Positions 24,124 through 33,620 are shown, counted from the first letter of the stretch. The stretch: 64,000 bases of DNA from Arsenophonus sp052401645 (GCA_052401645.1 CP198939.1:186001-250000); one strand, 5' to 3'. The notes: a model not told the origin generated them from the letters alone. A program made the numbers and translations.

Positions 24124-24132
24124 GTGGATATT

Positions 24133-25395
24133 ATGAGTTTTGAAACTATTTCTATTATTGGTTTAGGTTACATAGGTTTACCTACCGCTGCAATATTTGC
24201 TGCACATCATAAAAAAGTTATTGGAGTTGATATTAATCAATATACTGTTGATGCGATCAATAAAGTTAAAATTAATATTTTTGAACCAAATTTATATAAG
24301 ATTGTAAAAGTAGCAGTAGAAACAGGATATTTAAAAGCATTCACTAGACCTCAATGCGCAGATGTGTTTTTAATCGCAGTTCCTACCCCATTAAAAGATG
24401 ATCATAAGCCAGATTTATCATATATTATGAAAGCAGCAGAATCAATTGCTTTACTTTTAAAAAAAGGTGATTTGATTATTTTAGAGTCAACTTCTCCTAT
24501 TGGAACAACTGAAAAAATGGCAGATCAATTAGCTATTATAAGATCTGATCTAACATTTCCGCAACATAATGGTGAAAATTCAGATATTGATATTGCTTAT
24601 TGTCCTGAACGTGTTTTACCAGGAAAGGTTATGCTTGAATTGATTAAAAATGATAGAGTTATTGGTGGTATGACAATGAAATCATCACAACGAGCTATTA
24701 AGTTATATAAAATTTTTCTTTCTGGTGAATGTGTAATAACTAATACAAAAACAGCAGAAATGTCTAAATTAATAGAAAATAGTTTTCGGGATGTAAATAT
24801 AGCATTTGCTAATGAATTATCTTTTATTTGCTGCGAACATGGAATTAATGTTTTGGAATTAATTAGTTTAGCTAATCGTCATCCTCGGGTTAATATTTTA
24901 GAACCAGGTCCTGGTGTTGGTGGTCATTGTATTCCTATTGATCCTTGGTTTATCATTGATCAGAATCCAAAACAATCTCATTTAATTCATACAGCTCGTT
25001 TGATTAATGATAGTAAACCAATTTGGGTTGTCGATCAAGTTAAAACAGCACTAATTAATTATTTAACTAAAACAAATAAATTATTAAATAAAATTAAAAT
25101 TGCTTGTTTCGGTCTCACATTTAAACCGGATACCAATGATTTAAGGGGAAGCCCTGCTATACAAATAATTAAAATGATTAGCGATTGGCATATAGATACA
25201 ACTTATGTTATAGAACCTAATATCAATAAATTACCAAAATCATTAAATGGTTTATGTAAATTAGTATCTTCTGAAGTTGCTATTGCCAATGCAGATATTA
25301 TATTATTATTAGTTTATCATAAAGAATTTAAGTTAATTAATCGTAAACAAATTCAACAAAAATGTATTTTTGATACCAAAGGAGTTTGGCGTTGA
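24133..25395 (+). CDS. wecC: WecC, UDP-ManNAc 6-dehydrogenase
   Basis: WecC oxidises UDP-ManNAc to UDP-ManNAcA with two NAD+. It has 420 residues from the ATG at 24133, which matches the family start MSF and has AGGTGG five bases upstream. An earlier in-frame GTG at 24124 lies inside that ribosome binding site and is unlikely. It has the Rossmann motif GLGYIG at 10-15, the SPIGTTEK region near 121-128, the catalytic cysteine C266 in GVGGHCIPID, and a UDP-binding C-terminal domain ending KGVWR. Its stop overlaps the start of rffG, which suggests translational coupling. Confidence 0.97.
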   Translation: MSFETISIIGLGYIGLPTAAIFAAHHKKVIGVDINQYTVDAINKVKINIFEPNLYKIVKVAVETGYLKAFTRPQCADVFLIAVPTPLKDDHKPDLSYIMKAAESIALLLKKGDLIILESTSPIGTTEKMADQLAIIRSDLTFPQHNGENSDIDIAYCPERVLPGKVMLELIKNDRVIGGMTMKSSQRAIKLYKIFLSGECVITNTKTAEMSKLIENSFRDVNIAFANELSFICCEHGINVLELISLANRHPRVNILEPGPGVGGHCIPIDPWFIIDQNPKQSHLIHTARLINDSKPIWVVDQVKTALINYLTKTNKLLNKIKIACFGLTFKPDTNDLRGSPAIQIIKMISDWHIDTTYVIEPNINKLPKSLNGLCKLVSSEVAIANADIILLLVYHKEFKLINRKQIQQKCIFDTKGVWR

Positions 25396-26423
25396 AATCT
25401 ATTTTAGTTACTGGTGGCGCTGGATTTATTGGTTCTGCAGTAGTTCGTTATATTATTAACCACACTGACGATAGTGTAATAGTTGTTGATAGTTTAACTT
25501 ATGCTGCTAATATACAGTTATTAGAATTAGTTATGAAAAATCCTCGTTACAAGTTTGTTAAAGTAAATATTTGTGATTCAGTAAAAATTAATAAAATTTT
25601 TCAAAAATATCAACCTGATGCAGTTATGCATTTAGCAGCAGAAAGTCATGTTGATCGTTCGATTAATAAACCATCAATTTTTATCAAAACTAATATTATT
25701 GGTACTTTTTTTTTATTAGAGGCAACTCGTAATTATTGGAATAATTTGAAAGAGTATAAAAAAAAGTTATTTCGTTTTCATCATATTTCTACTGATGAGG
25801 TTTATGGTGATCTACAAGACAGTAAAACGCTATTTACTGAAAAAACAGCTTATGCACCAAGCAGTCCTTATTCAGCATCTAAGGCTTCCAGTGATCACTT
25901 AGTGAGAGCTTGGCAACGTACTTATGGTTTACCAATATTGGTGACTATTTGTTCAAATAATTACGGCCCTTATCATTTTCCTGAAAAATTAATTCCTTTA
26001 ATGATTTTAAATGCGATAACAGGTAAATCATTATCTATTTATGGACGTGGTGAACATATACGTGATTGGTTATATGTTGAAGATCATGCACGGGCATTAC
26101 ATTTAGTTATTAGTAAAGCGGATCCTGGTAAAACGTATAATATTGGTGGTTATAGTGAACGTAAAAATATTGATGTTGTAAAAATAATTTGTAATTTATT
26201 AGAAGAATTATCCCCGTTAAAACCTAAAGGTATTAATCATTATTATGATTTAATTACCTATGTTTCTGATCGTTCAGGTCATGATATGCGTTATGCAATT
26301 GATTCTAGTAAAATAGAAAAAGAGTTGGGTTGGAAGCCACAAGAAACATTTGAATCCGGTATTAGAAAAACAGTTGAATGGTATTTAAATAATGAAAGTT
26401 GGTGGCGTAATATTATGAGATGA
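25392..26423 (+). CDS. rffG: RffG, dTDP-glucose 4,6-dehydratase
   Basis: RffG makes dTDP-4-keto-6-deoxyglucose for the Fuc4NAc branch of ECA. It is an extended short-chain dehydrogenase of 343 residues with GGAGFIG at 8-14, the STDEVYG motif with D135 and E136, and YSASK with Y160 and K164. I chose the TTG at 25392. It overlaps the wecC stop (TTGA), has AAAGGAG about 7 bases upstream, and gives the family-like start MKSILVTGG. A TTG at 25386 lies too near the ribosome binding site. rmlB elsewhere could do the same reaction, but the neighbours fix this copy as the ECA one. Confidence 0.96.
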   Translation: MKSILVTGGAGFIGSAVVRYIINHTDDSVIVVDSLTYAANIQLLELVMKNPRYKFVKVNICDSVKINKIFQKYQPDAVMHLAAESHVDRSINKPSIFIKTNIIGTFFLLEATRNYWNNLKEYKKKLFRFHHISTDEVYGDLQDSKTLFTEKTAYAPSSPYSASKASSDHLVRAWQRTYGLPILVTICSNNYGPYHFPEKLIPLMILNAITGKSLSIYGRGEHIRDWLYVEDHARALHLVISKADPGKTYNIGGYSERKNIDVVKIICNLLEELSPLKPKGINHYYDLITYVSDRSGHDMRYAIDSSKIEKELGWKPQETFESGIRKTVEWYLNNESWWRNIMR

Positions 26424-26484
26424 TTAATATGCATCTAAATAATACTTATACATATAATAAAATGATAGAAAATAAGGAAAAGTA

Positions 26485-27363
26485 ATGAAAGGTATTGTTT
26501 TAGCTGGAGGATTGGGAACTCGTTTATATCCGTTAACAATTGGTATTTCTAAACAACTTTTACCTATTTATGATAAACCAATGATTTACTATCCACTTTC
26601 TGTATTAATGCTAGCTTGTATAAGAGAAATATTAATTATCTCAACACCTGAATATCTCTCTAATTATCAACGTTTACTAGAAGATGGTGATAATTTTGGT
26701 GTTAATTTTACTTACGCGGTACAACCATCGCCTGATGGGTTAATACAGGCTTTTTTGGTAGGTGAAAGATTTATTGCTGATGATGCTTGTTGTTTAATAT
26801 TAGGTGATAATATCTATTTTGGTCAATCTTTTAGTTCTAAACTAAAATTTGTTATGAGTCGACAATATGGAGCGACTGTTTTTGCTTATCAAGTGATGGA
26901 TCATCCTGAGCGTTTTGGTGTAGTTGAATTTGATAAAAAATTTAAAGTTTTATCAATTAAAGAAAAACCTCAACAAGCTAAATCTAATTGGGTAATTACT
27001 GGTTTATATTTTTATGATAATCAAGTTATTGATTTTGCAAAACAAATTAAACCATCTTTACGTGGAGAGCTTGAGATTAGTTTTTTAAATCAAATGTATC
27101 TTGAACGCGGGGAGTTAAATGTTGAATTGTTAGGTCGTGGATTCGCTTGGTTAGATACTGGAACTCATGATAGTTTAATTGAAGCGAGTATATTTGTCCA
27201 AACTATTGAGAAAAGACAAGGATTTAAGATTGCATGTTTAGAAGAAATAGCATGGCGTAACGGTTGGTTAAATGAGCAACAAGTTAGAAGATCAGCAGAA
27301 AAATTAGTGAAAACAAGTTATGGTAAATATTTACAGGATTTATTGTATGTTTATTCACGCTAA
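26485..27363 (+). CDS. rffH: RffH, glucose-1-phosphate thymidylyltransferase
   Basis: RffH joins dTTP and glucose-1-phosphate to give dTDP-glucose, the first step of dTDP-Fuc4NAc supply. It has 292 residues, with the nucleotidyl-transferase motif GGLGTRLYP at 8-16, the KQLLP loop, and the metal-binding aspartate in LGDNIYFG near 110. The ATG has AAGGAAA about 8 bases upstream. It follows rffG by 61 bases, and its 3' end overlaps the start of wecD. It is a paralog of RmlA; the gene order supports RffH. Confidence 0.96.
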   Translation: MKGIVLAGGLGTRLYPLTIGISKQLLPIYDKPMIYYPLSVLMLACIREILIISTPEYLSNYQRLLEDGDNFGVNFTYAVQPSPDGLIQAFLVGERFIADDACCLILGDNIYFGQSFSSKLKFVMSRQYGATVFAYQVMDHPERFGVVEFDKKFKVLSIKEKPQQAKSNWVITGLYFYDNQVIDFAKQIKPSLRGELEISFLNQMYLERGELNVELLGRGFAWLDTGTHDSLIEASIFVQTIEKRQGFKIACLEEIAWRNGWLNEQQVRRSAEKLVKTSYGKYLQDLLYVYSR

Positions 27364-28069
27364 TATTGAAATCCTTAGTTGGGAAAGTGCTTTTTTTAAG
27401 CGTAAAATAGTGAAATTAGATTTCAAACATAATGCTCCAATTCTTTCATTAAGTCAATTAAATAATTATGATATTACTCAAGCTAAAATTTCTATTAATA
27501 ACATTAAACTAATTGATGCAATGATGCTTATGCGATTTTCAATTATTCAAGGTGAAATAGATTTCAGTCTAGATATTACTAGAATTTTAGAAAATAAAAA
27601 CTTAACTTTAACTATTGCAGTTGAAGAAGATATTGAAGAATTAAAAAATATCGCTACTACATCTTTTTTACATAGTCGTTTTTGCACTCCATGGTATAGA
27701 TCTGTAGATAGTGCTCGTCTTTATTCTTTCTGGGTTGAAAAAGCTGTTATGGGAACTTTTGATGATGTCTGCTTATTAATTAAAGATATTAAAGGAAATA
27801 TCCATGGATTTGTTACAGTAAGGAAATCGCTAATAGTAAAAGAAGCACGAATTGGTTTATTAGCTACAATTAGTAATCATCAAGGAAAAGGAATTGGTAA
27901 AAAATTAGTAACAACAGCATGTCAATGGTGTAGTTGGAATGGTGTGGAAAAATTAAGAATATCAACTCAAATTAATAATTTTGGTGCAATACGTCTATAT
28001 TCTCAAATGGGTGCAAAAATTGAAAAAACAGATTATTGGTTATATAGAGGATCCCATGATCTCATTTAA
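27347..28069 (+). CDS. wecD: WecD, dTDP-4-amino-4,6-dideoxygalactose N-acetyltransferase
   Basis: WecD is a GNAT enzyme that acetylates dTDP-Fuc4N with acetyl-CoA. From the ATG at 27347 it has 240 residues and begins MFIHANIEILSWES, matching the E. coli start. An upstream ATG at 27320 would add nine residues without counterpart. The acetyl-CoA loop NHQGKGIG is at about 177-184, and the likely general acid tyrosine is Y218 in IRLYSQMGA. The N-terminal half is less conserved, as is usual. It overlaps rffH by 17 bases and wecE by 14, so the three genes are probably translated in coupling. Confidence 0.94.
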   Translation: MFIHANIEILSWESAFFKRKIVKLDFKHNAPILSLSQLNNYDITQAKISINNIKLIDAMMLMRFSIIQGEIDFSLDITRILENKNLTLTIAVEEDIEELKNIATTSFLHSRFCTPWYRSVDSARLYSFWVEKAVMGTFDDVCLLIKDIKGNIHGFVTVRKSLIVKEARIGLLATISNHQGKGIGKKLVTTACQWCSWNGVEKLRISTQINNFGAIRLYSQMGAKIEKTDYWLYRGSHDLI

Positions 28070-29186
28070 TGAGTTACCAATTATAGGTACTGAATTAGAT
28101 TATATCAAACAATCGATAAATGATAGTAAGTTATATGGTGATGATTATTTTATTAAATGCTGTCAGGAATGGATGGAGAAACATTTTCACTGTCTAAAGG
28201 TATTGCTAACACCTTCTTGTACTGCGTCTTTAGAAATGGCAGCAATTTTAATTAATATTAAACCTGGTCATGAAGTTATTATGTCAAGTTTTACTTTTGT
28301 TTCTACTGCTAATGCTTTCGTTCTCAGAGGAGCAACAATTGTATTTATCGATATACGTCCTGATACCATGAATATGGATGAAAATAAAATTGAAGAAGCA
28401 ATTACAGTTAAAACTCAGGCAATTGTAACAGTTCACTATGCTGGAGTTGCTTGTGAGATGGATATAATAATGAAATTAGCAAAAAAATATCACCTTTATG
28501 TTATTGAAGATGCGGCTCAAGGTGTTATGTCTACTTATAAAGGTAAATCGCTTGGTACGATAGGACACATAGGTTGTTATAGTTTTCATAAAACAAAAAA
28601 CTATTCTTCAGGTGGTGAAGGTGGTGCTGTGTTAATTAATTCCAAATCGCTTATTGAGCGAGCAGAAATTATTCGTGAAAATGGAACTAATCGTAATCAG
28701 TTTTCTCGCGGAGAAGTTGATAAATATATTTGGCAAGATATTGGTTCTAATTATTTAATGTCAAGACTACAATCTGCTTATTTATGGGCACAATTAGAAC
28801 AAGCGGAAAAAATTAATCAATATAGATTAAATCTATGGGATAATTATTATAAAATGCTTAAACCTTTAGCTGAAATGGATAAATTAGATCTACCGGTTAT
28901 ACCAACTGATTTAAAACATAATGCTCATATATTTTATATAAAGCTAAAGGATATTGAACAAAGAACAGAATTTAATAATTATATGCGATTAGCGAATATT
29001 TTATCATCATTTCATTATACTGTTTTGCACTCTAGCCCAGCTGGTCATAAATTTGGTCGTTTTCATGGTTATGATCGCTATACAACAAAAGAAAGTGATC
29101 GTTTGGTTCGTTTACCGATTTTTTATAATCTTACAAAAGAAAAACAGAAACAAGTAATTAATCATATTAAATGTTTTTTTGTTTAA
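28056..29186 (+). CDS. wecE: WecE, dTDP-4-amino-4,6-dideoxygalactose transaminase
   Basis: WecE is a PLP-dependent aminotransferase that forms dTDP-Fuc4N from the 4-keto sugar with glutamate as donor. I start it at the ATG at 28056 (MISFNELPIIGTELDY), preceded by GAGG at 6 bases. The longer frame from 27981 lies inside wecD. It has 376 residues, with the cofactor lysine K181 in FHKTKNY, the PLP-ring aspartate D152 in IEDAAQG, and SCTAS near 54-58 for phosphate contact. It is very similar to E. coli WecE throughout. It ends one base before wzxE. Confidence 0.96.
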   Translation: MISFNELPIIGTELDYIKQSINDSKLYGDDYFIKCCQEWMEKHFHCLKVLLTPSCTASLEMAAILINIKPGHEVIMSSFTFVSTANAFVLRGATIVFIDIRPDTMNMDENKIEEAITVKTQAIVTVHYAGVACEMDIIMKLAKKYHLYVIEDAAQGVMSTYKGKSLGTIGHIGCYSFHKTKNYSSGGEGGAVLINSKSLIERAEIIRENGTNRNQFSRGEVDKYIWQDIGSNYLMSRLQSAYLWAQLEQAEKINQYRLNLWDNYYKMLKPLAEMDKLDLPVIPTDLKHNAHIFYIKLKDIEQRTEFNNYMRLANILSSFHYTVLHSSPAGHKFGRFHGYDRYTTKESDRLVRLPIFYNLTKEKQKQVINHIKCFFV

Positions 29187-29187
29187 C

Positions 29188-30438
29188 ATGTCTTTAGCTA
29201 AAGCATCTATTTGGATGTTTATTTCAATTTTCGTAAAAGTTATTACAGGAGTAATCATTATTAAATTACTATCTGTTTCTTTTGGTCCAAGTGGAGTTGG
29301 ACAGGCTGGAAATTTTCGTCAATTAATTATTATACTTAGTTCTTTATCTGGTGCAGGAATTTTTAATGGTGTGATTAAATATGTAGCTGAATATTACCGA
29401 ACACCAAAAAAATTAAGTGCTGTATTAGGTACATCATCATCAATCATTTTAGGGTTTTCAGTTTTATTAATAATTATATTTTTATTTTTTAGCTCATTCA
29501 TCAGCTTTGCTTTATTTGGTCATACTCGATATCAAATAGTTATTTATGCTTTAGGATTCATACAAGTTGGAATTGCTTACGCTAATTATTTTTTATCAAT
29601 ACTAAGAGGTTATCAAGATGTACAAGGAAATGCAATATCGATTATTGTTGGTAATTTAGTAGGAATCATTATTTATTATTTTTGTTTTAGATTAAATGAT
29701 TATCAGTGGACATTAATAGGATTAGCTTTATTTCCTGCATTAACTATTATACCATCAGCAATGATAATATTTAGTTACAAACATTTTACTTTAGCATATT
29801 TTAAACCATGTTGGAATAGTGTTATAAGTCGTAATTTAGGTAAATTTACCTTAATGACATTAATAACTTCAGTCACATTGCCAATTGCATATATTATGAT
29901 GAGAAATTTATTAGCCAAAGAATATAGTTGGGATGAGGTGGGCATTTGGCAAGCAGTAAGTAGTATTTCAGATATTTATTTACAATTTATTACTATATCT
30001 TTTAACATCTATTTATTACCAACATTAGCTAAATTACAAGATAAAAATTCAATTAGTATTGAAATATTTAAAACTTTAAAGTTTGTTTTACCTACAGTGT
30101 TTATACTTAGTAGTATTATATGGTTGTTTCGAGATCTTATAATTTTATTATTTTTTTCTGTTGAATTTACAACAATGCGTGATCTTTTTATTTGGCAGCT
30201 AATTGGTGATGTATTGAAAGTTGGTGCTTATGTGTTTGGTTATTTAGTTATTGCTAAAGCAGCATTATATTTTTATATTTTAACAGAAATAATTCAATTT
30301 ATCTTATTAATAGGATTTTCTTATTTTTTGATACCTGCTTATGGTGCTTTAGGTGCTACTCAATCTTATATGATAACTTATATCGTTTATTTTATACTTT
30401 ATAATAGCATATTTTATTTTTATTTTAGGTGTAAATAA
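29188..30438 (+). CDS. wzxE: WzxE, lipid III-ECA flippase
   Basis: WzxE moves the undecaprenyl-PP trisaccharide of ECA across the inner membrane. The protein has 416 residues from the ATG at 29188 (MSLAKAS as in E. coli). An upstream TTG at 29179 overlaps wecE and adds nothing conserved. It has about twelve hydrophobic segments of the MATE/MOP fold. Conserved stretches include FGPSGVGQAGNFRQL near residue 30-45, TLITSVTLPIAYIMMR near 220 and the SWDEVGIWQ loop near 245. It is very AT-rich, but the frame is intact to the stop. Confidence 0.95.
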   Translation: MSLAKASIWMFISIFVKVITGVIIIKLLSVSFGPSGVGQAGNFRQLIIILSSLSGAGIFNGVIKYVAEYYRTPKKLSAVLGTSSSIILGFSVLLIIIFLFFSSFISFALFGHTRYQIVIYALGFIQVGIAYANYFLSILRGYQDVQGNAISIIVGNLVGIIIYYFCFRLNDYQWTLIGLALFPALTIIPSAMIIFSYKHFTLAYFKPCWNSVISRNLGKFTLMTLITSVTLPIAYIMMRNLLAKEYSWDEVGIWQAVSSISDIYLQFITISFNIYLLPTLAKLQDKNSISIEIFKTLKFVLPTVFILSSIIWLFRDLIILLFFSVEFTTMRDLFIWQLIGDVLKVGAYVFGYLVIAKAALYFYILTEIIQFILLIGFSYFLIPAYGALGATQSYMITYIVYFILYNSIFYFYFRCK

Positions 30439-30439
30439 A

Positions 30440-31519
30440 ATTTTAATTCATGTATTAGGTTCTGATATTCAACATCATAATCAGACAGTTTTATCATTTT
30501 TTAATGATGTTTTATATTTATCAGTACCATCTCCAAAAAAAAGAGAGTTTATGGTTGTTAGTAGCGATCCAACTCTAACATCATGTTATCCGCATTTAAT
30601 AATTAATCAATTTGATAATAAAAAATCTATTGCTAATGTTATTAATATTAAAGCTAAATCAGATAGAAATTGTCAATTCTTTTTTCATGGTCAATTTAAT
30701 GTCTTAATTTGGTTTGCATTATTATTTGGAAAAATTCATAGTCAACAGTTTTTTTGGCATATTTGGGGTGCTGATCTTTATGAGGATTTAATTTCATTAA
30801 AATTTAAATTATTTTATTATTTTCGACGATTAGCATTTAAACGGATAGGGTATGTTTTTGCTACACGAGGAGATTTAGAATATTTTTCTTATTTAAATTT
30901 AACAACACCAACATCTTTACTATATTTTCCATCAAAAATGAATTTCTCTCAAAGAGACTATAAAAAATCAGTTAATAAATTTAATAAAGTAACAATTTTG
31001 GTTGGTAATTCAGGTGATAGATCTAATCGACATATTGAAGCATTATTAGCGATTAAAAAAAAATTTATTAATCAAATTAATAAAATTTTTATTCCTATGG
31101 GATATCCAAATAATAATGAAATTTATATTAAAGAAGTTACTTCTGCTGCTAAAAATTATTTTCCTAATGATGAAGTTATAATTATTAAGGAAAAAATAGT
31201 TTTTAATGATTATGTTATTTTATTATATTATTGTGATTTAGCTTATTTTATTTCCAATCGACAACAAGGTATAGGGACACTATGTTTGTTAATTCAGCTA
31301 AACATTCCTTTTATCATTAGTCGTCAAAATTATTTTCGACAAGATCTTATTGATCAATCTATACCTTTTTTATTTGATGATGATCAATTGAGTAAACGAC
31401 AATTAACTGATATTCATCAAAAAATGATATTATTAGATAAGAGTAAGATAGCTTTTTTTAACCCTAATTTTATTAAAGGATGGCAAACTGCATTGAAATT
31501 GATAGGAGATAGTCAATGA
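30440..31519 (+). CDS. wecF: WecF, Fuc4NAc transferase, with a probable AUU start
   Basis: WecF adds Fuc4NAc to Lipid II-ECA, giving the complete ECA repeat unit (Lipid III). The conserved N-terminus LIHVLGSDIQHHNQTVL is readable in frame from 30443, but no ATG, GTG or TTG exists in that frame before 30551. An ATT at 30440, with AGGTG eight bases upstream at 30427-30431, would give 359 residues, the length of E. coli WecF. Starting at the ATG at 30551 would lose 37 conserved residues including GSDIxHHN. Later motifs are intact: HGQFN, WHIWGADLY, ATRGDL, VGNSGDRSN, MGYPNNNE and RQQGIGTLCLL. An AUU start is known from infC in E. coli; its use here is inference. Confidence 0.85.
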   Translation: MLIHVLGSDIQHHNQTVLSFFNDVLYLSVPSPKKREFMVVSSDPTLTSCYPHLIINQFDNKKSIANVINIKAKSDRNCQFFFHGQFNVLIWFALLFGKIHSQQFFWHIWGADLYEDLISLKFKLFYYFRRLAFKRIGYVFATRGDLEYFSYLNLTTPTSLLYFPSKMNFSQRDYKKSVNKFNKVTILVGNSGDRSNRHIEALLAIKKKFINQINKIFIPMGYPNNNEIYIKEVTSAAKNYFPNDEVIIIKEKIVFNDYVILLYYCDLAYFISNRQQGIGTLCLLIQLNIPFIISRQNYFRQDLIDQSIPFLFDDDQLSKRQLTDIHQKMILLDKSKIAFFNPNFIKGWQTALKLIGDSQ

Positions 31520-32858
31520 CTTTGATAGAATTTGGTAGTCTATCAATTATTTATTTTATCTCTTTGATATTAATCTTTATATTAATATATTATGAATATC
31601 GACAAATTCGCTTTAATTTTAATATTTTTTTTTCTTCACTTTATTTATTAATATTTTATTTAGGTTTTCCATTAACAGGATTACTTATTTTTAAATTTAA
31701 TATTAAAGTAGTGCCGTTAAATTCATTATTATATGAACTAATTTTATCTATTGGTTTTTATATTATTTATTATATCGCTTATAAAATAAGCTTAATAAAT
31801 ATTGTTAAGCAATCTAAACAGTCTTTATTCACAATGAATGGCGTAGAAACTAGGTTAACTTGTTTTTTATTGATGTTTATTGCTATTTCTGCTGTATGTA
31901 TATTTTTATTACAAAATGGATTTTTATTATTTAGTTTACAATCTTATAATCAAATTTTTTCTAATGAAGTTTACAATGTAGGATTAAAACGTTTTTTTTA
32001 TTTTTTTATACCATCCATGTTAATTATATTTTTCTTAAAACCAACTAAGAATCGTTGGTTTTTTTTTTATTTAGTACAATTATTTTTGGGATAGTTACCT
32101 ATCTAGTTGTTGGCGGAACACGAGCTAATATTATTATCGCTTTCTCACTTTTTTTGCTTATTGGCATTATTCATGGTTGGATTAATTTATCAATAATAAT
32201 TATTGCTGGTATTATTGGCGTTATTAGCATGTTCTTATTAGCATTAAAACGTTATGGATTAAATGTAAATGATGCTTCGATTTTTTATACATTTCTTTAT
32301 TTAACGCGCGATACTTTTTCGCCTTGGGAAAATTTAGCATTATTATTAAATAATTATAATAAAATTGAATTTCAAGGATTAGCTCCTATTATACGAGACT
32401 TTTATGTTTTTATTCCAAGTTGGATATGGTCTGATAAACCAGATATAATATTAAATACATGTAATTATTTTACTTTGAAAATACTTAATAATCACTCTGG
32501 TCTAGCGATATCACCAACATTAATTGGTTCTTTAATTGTGATGGGAGGTATTTTTTTTATTCCTATTGGTGCAATTGGTGTCGCTTTAATTATTAAGTGG
32601 TTTGATTGTATTTTTGAAAAAAGTAAGATAGAAATGAATCGTTATAAAATTATTATTAAGCAAACTTTTTGCTTTAGTTCTATTTTTAATATTATTATCC
32701 TTGTTCGAGATGGGATGGACTCTTTTATATCTCGAGTTTTATTTTTTGCTTTAGTGTTTATATTTTGCTTATTTATAGCGAAACTGCTTTATTGGTTATT
32801 TATTAAAGCAGGTTTAATTCGAGTATATGTGATTAGTTATTATGATAATATGCCATAA
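31516..32858 (+). CDS. wzyE: WzyE, ECA polymerase, interrupted by a frameshift at a T run
   Basis: WzyE joins ECA repeat units in the periplasm. The gene is in two frames. The first, 31516-32094, reads to KPTKNRWFFF and then leaves the family sequence. The second continues from about 32066 as LFSTIIFGIVTYLVVGGTRA and runs conserved to 32858. The break is at ten T (32059-32068); eleven T would restore one frame of 447 residues, about E. coli length, with about eleven membrane segments. Conserved pieces on both sides (RFFYFFIP; LTRDTFSPWENLALLL; NNHSGLAISPTLIGS) show no further damage. It starts at an ATGA overlap with wecF and has AGGAG upstream. RNA polymerase slippage on the T run could restore the product; otherwise it is a young pseudogene or a sequencing error. 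Confidence 0.85.
32059..32068 (+). other. T10 homopolymer at the wzyE frameshift
   Basis: Ten T follow TGG (Trp) and precede ATTTAG. Reading WFFF and then the conserved LFSTII needs eleven T. Homopolymer runs of 9-11 A or T in AT-rich symbiont genes are known sites of transcriptional slippage. Confidence 0.8.
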
Positions 32859-32882
32859 ATAATAGCTTATTGGAGTAATATT

Positions 32883-33620
32883 ATGAATCAACAAATAATC
32901 CCAAAATATGATATTCGAGGTCATATTATTTGGGGTTTTCATAATAAGATTCACTTATTGAATTATTTATTTTCTGATAAACAAGTTAAAATTGGAGTAT
33001 TAGTAGCTATAAATGCTGAAAAAATTCTAATTTTAGAGAAAAATAATAATTTAAATTTATTACTAACTAAAGAAGATTATTTATATGCAGATGGAATTAG
33101 TATTGTCAAAGCAATTTATCGTAAATATCCGCATGCAAATATTTCACGTATTACTGGTGTTGATTTATGGGAAGCATTAATGAAAATTGCAGGTCAGAAG
33201 TCAATACCAGTATTTTTACTAGGTGGAAGAGCAAAAATTCTTAAACAGACTGAAAATAAACTTCATACTGAATGGTATGTAAATATTGTTGGTAGCCACG
33301 ATGGTTATTTTAAGCCTGAACAGCGTGAAATATTATTTAATAGAATAAAAGACAGTAAAGCAAAAATTGTAACAGTAGCATTGGGTTCACCAATGCAAGA
33401 AATTTTTATTTATGATTGTCGTAAAGTTTATCCAAATTCACTTTATATGGGAATAGGTGGTGCTTATGATATTTTTACTGGAGAAGTAAAACGCGCACCA
33501 AAATTTTGGCAAAGGTTAGGATTGGAATGGTTATATAGGTTATTTTCTCAGCCAAACCGTATTAAAAGACAGATAAAATTATTATCTTTTTTAATATATT
33601 ACTGTACTGGAAAACTTTAG
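32883..33620 (+). CDS. wecG: WecG, UDP-ManNAcA transferase
   Basis: WecG moves ManNAcA onto Lipid I-ECA to form Lipid II-ECA, on the cytosolic face of the membrane. It is a WecG/TagA-family (GT26) protein of 245 residues. Conserved stretches are VAINAEK near 41-47, YADGISIVKA near 67, ITGVDLWE near 87, VGSHDGYFKPEQR near 137, GSPMQEIF near 169 and RAPKFWQRLGLEWLYRL near 204-220. The ATG has GGAG about 7 bases upstream. It is the last gene of the ECA cluster, 24 bases after wzyE. No terminator is clear behind it. Confidence 0.96.
   Translation: MNQQIIPKYDIRGHIIWGFHNKIHLLNYLFSDKQVKIGVLVAINAEKILILEKNNNLNLLLTKEDYLYADGISIVKAIYRKYPHANISRITGVDLWEALMKIAGQKSIPVFLLGGRAKILKQTENKLHTEWYVNIVGSHDGYFKPEQREILFNRIKDSKAKIVTVALGSPMQEIFIYDCRKVYPNSLYMGIGGAYDIFTGEVKRAPKFWQRLGLEWLYRLFSQPNRIKRQIKLLSFLIYYCTGKL

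Noticed and set aside
24124..24132. Upstream GTG for wecC
   Set aside because: It overlaps the AGGTGG ribosome binding site of the ATG at 24133, which matches the family start MSF.
27320..27346. Upstream ATG for wecD
   Set aside because: It would add nine residues not found in WecD; the ATG at 27347 matches the family start.
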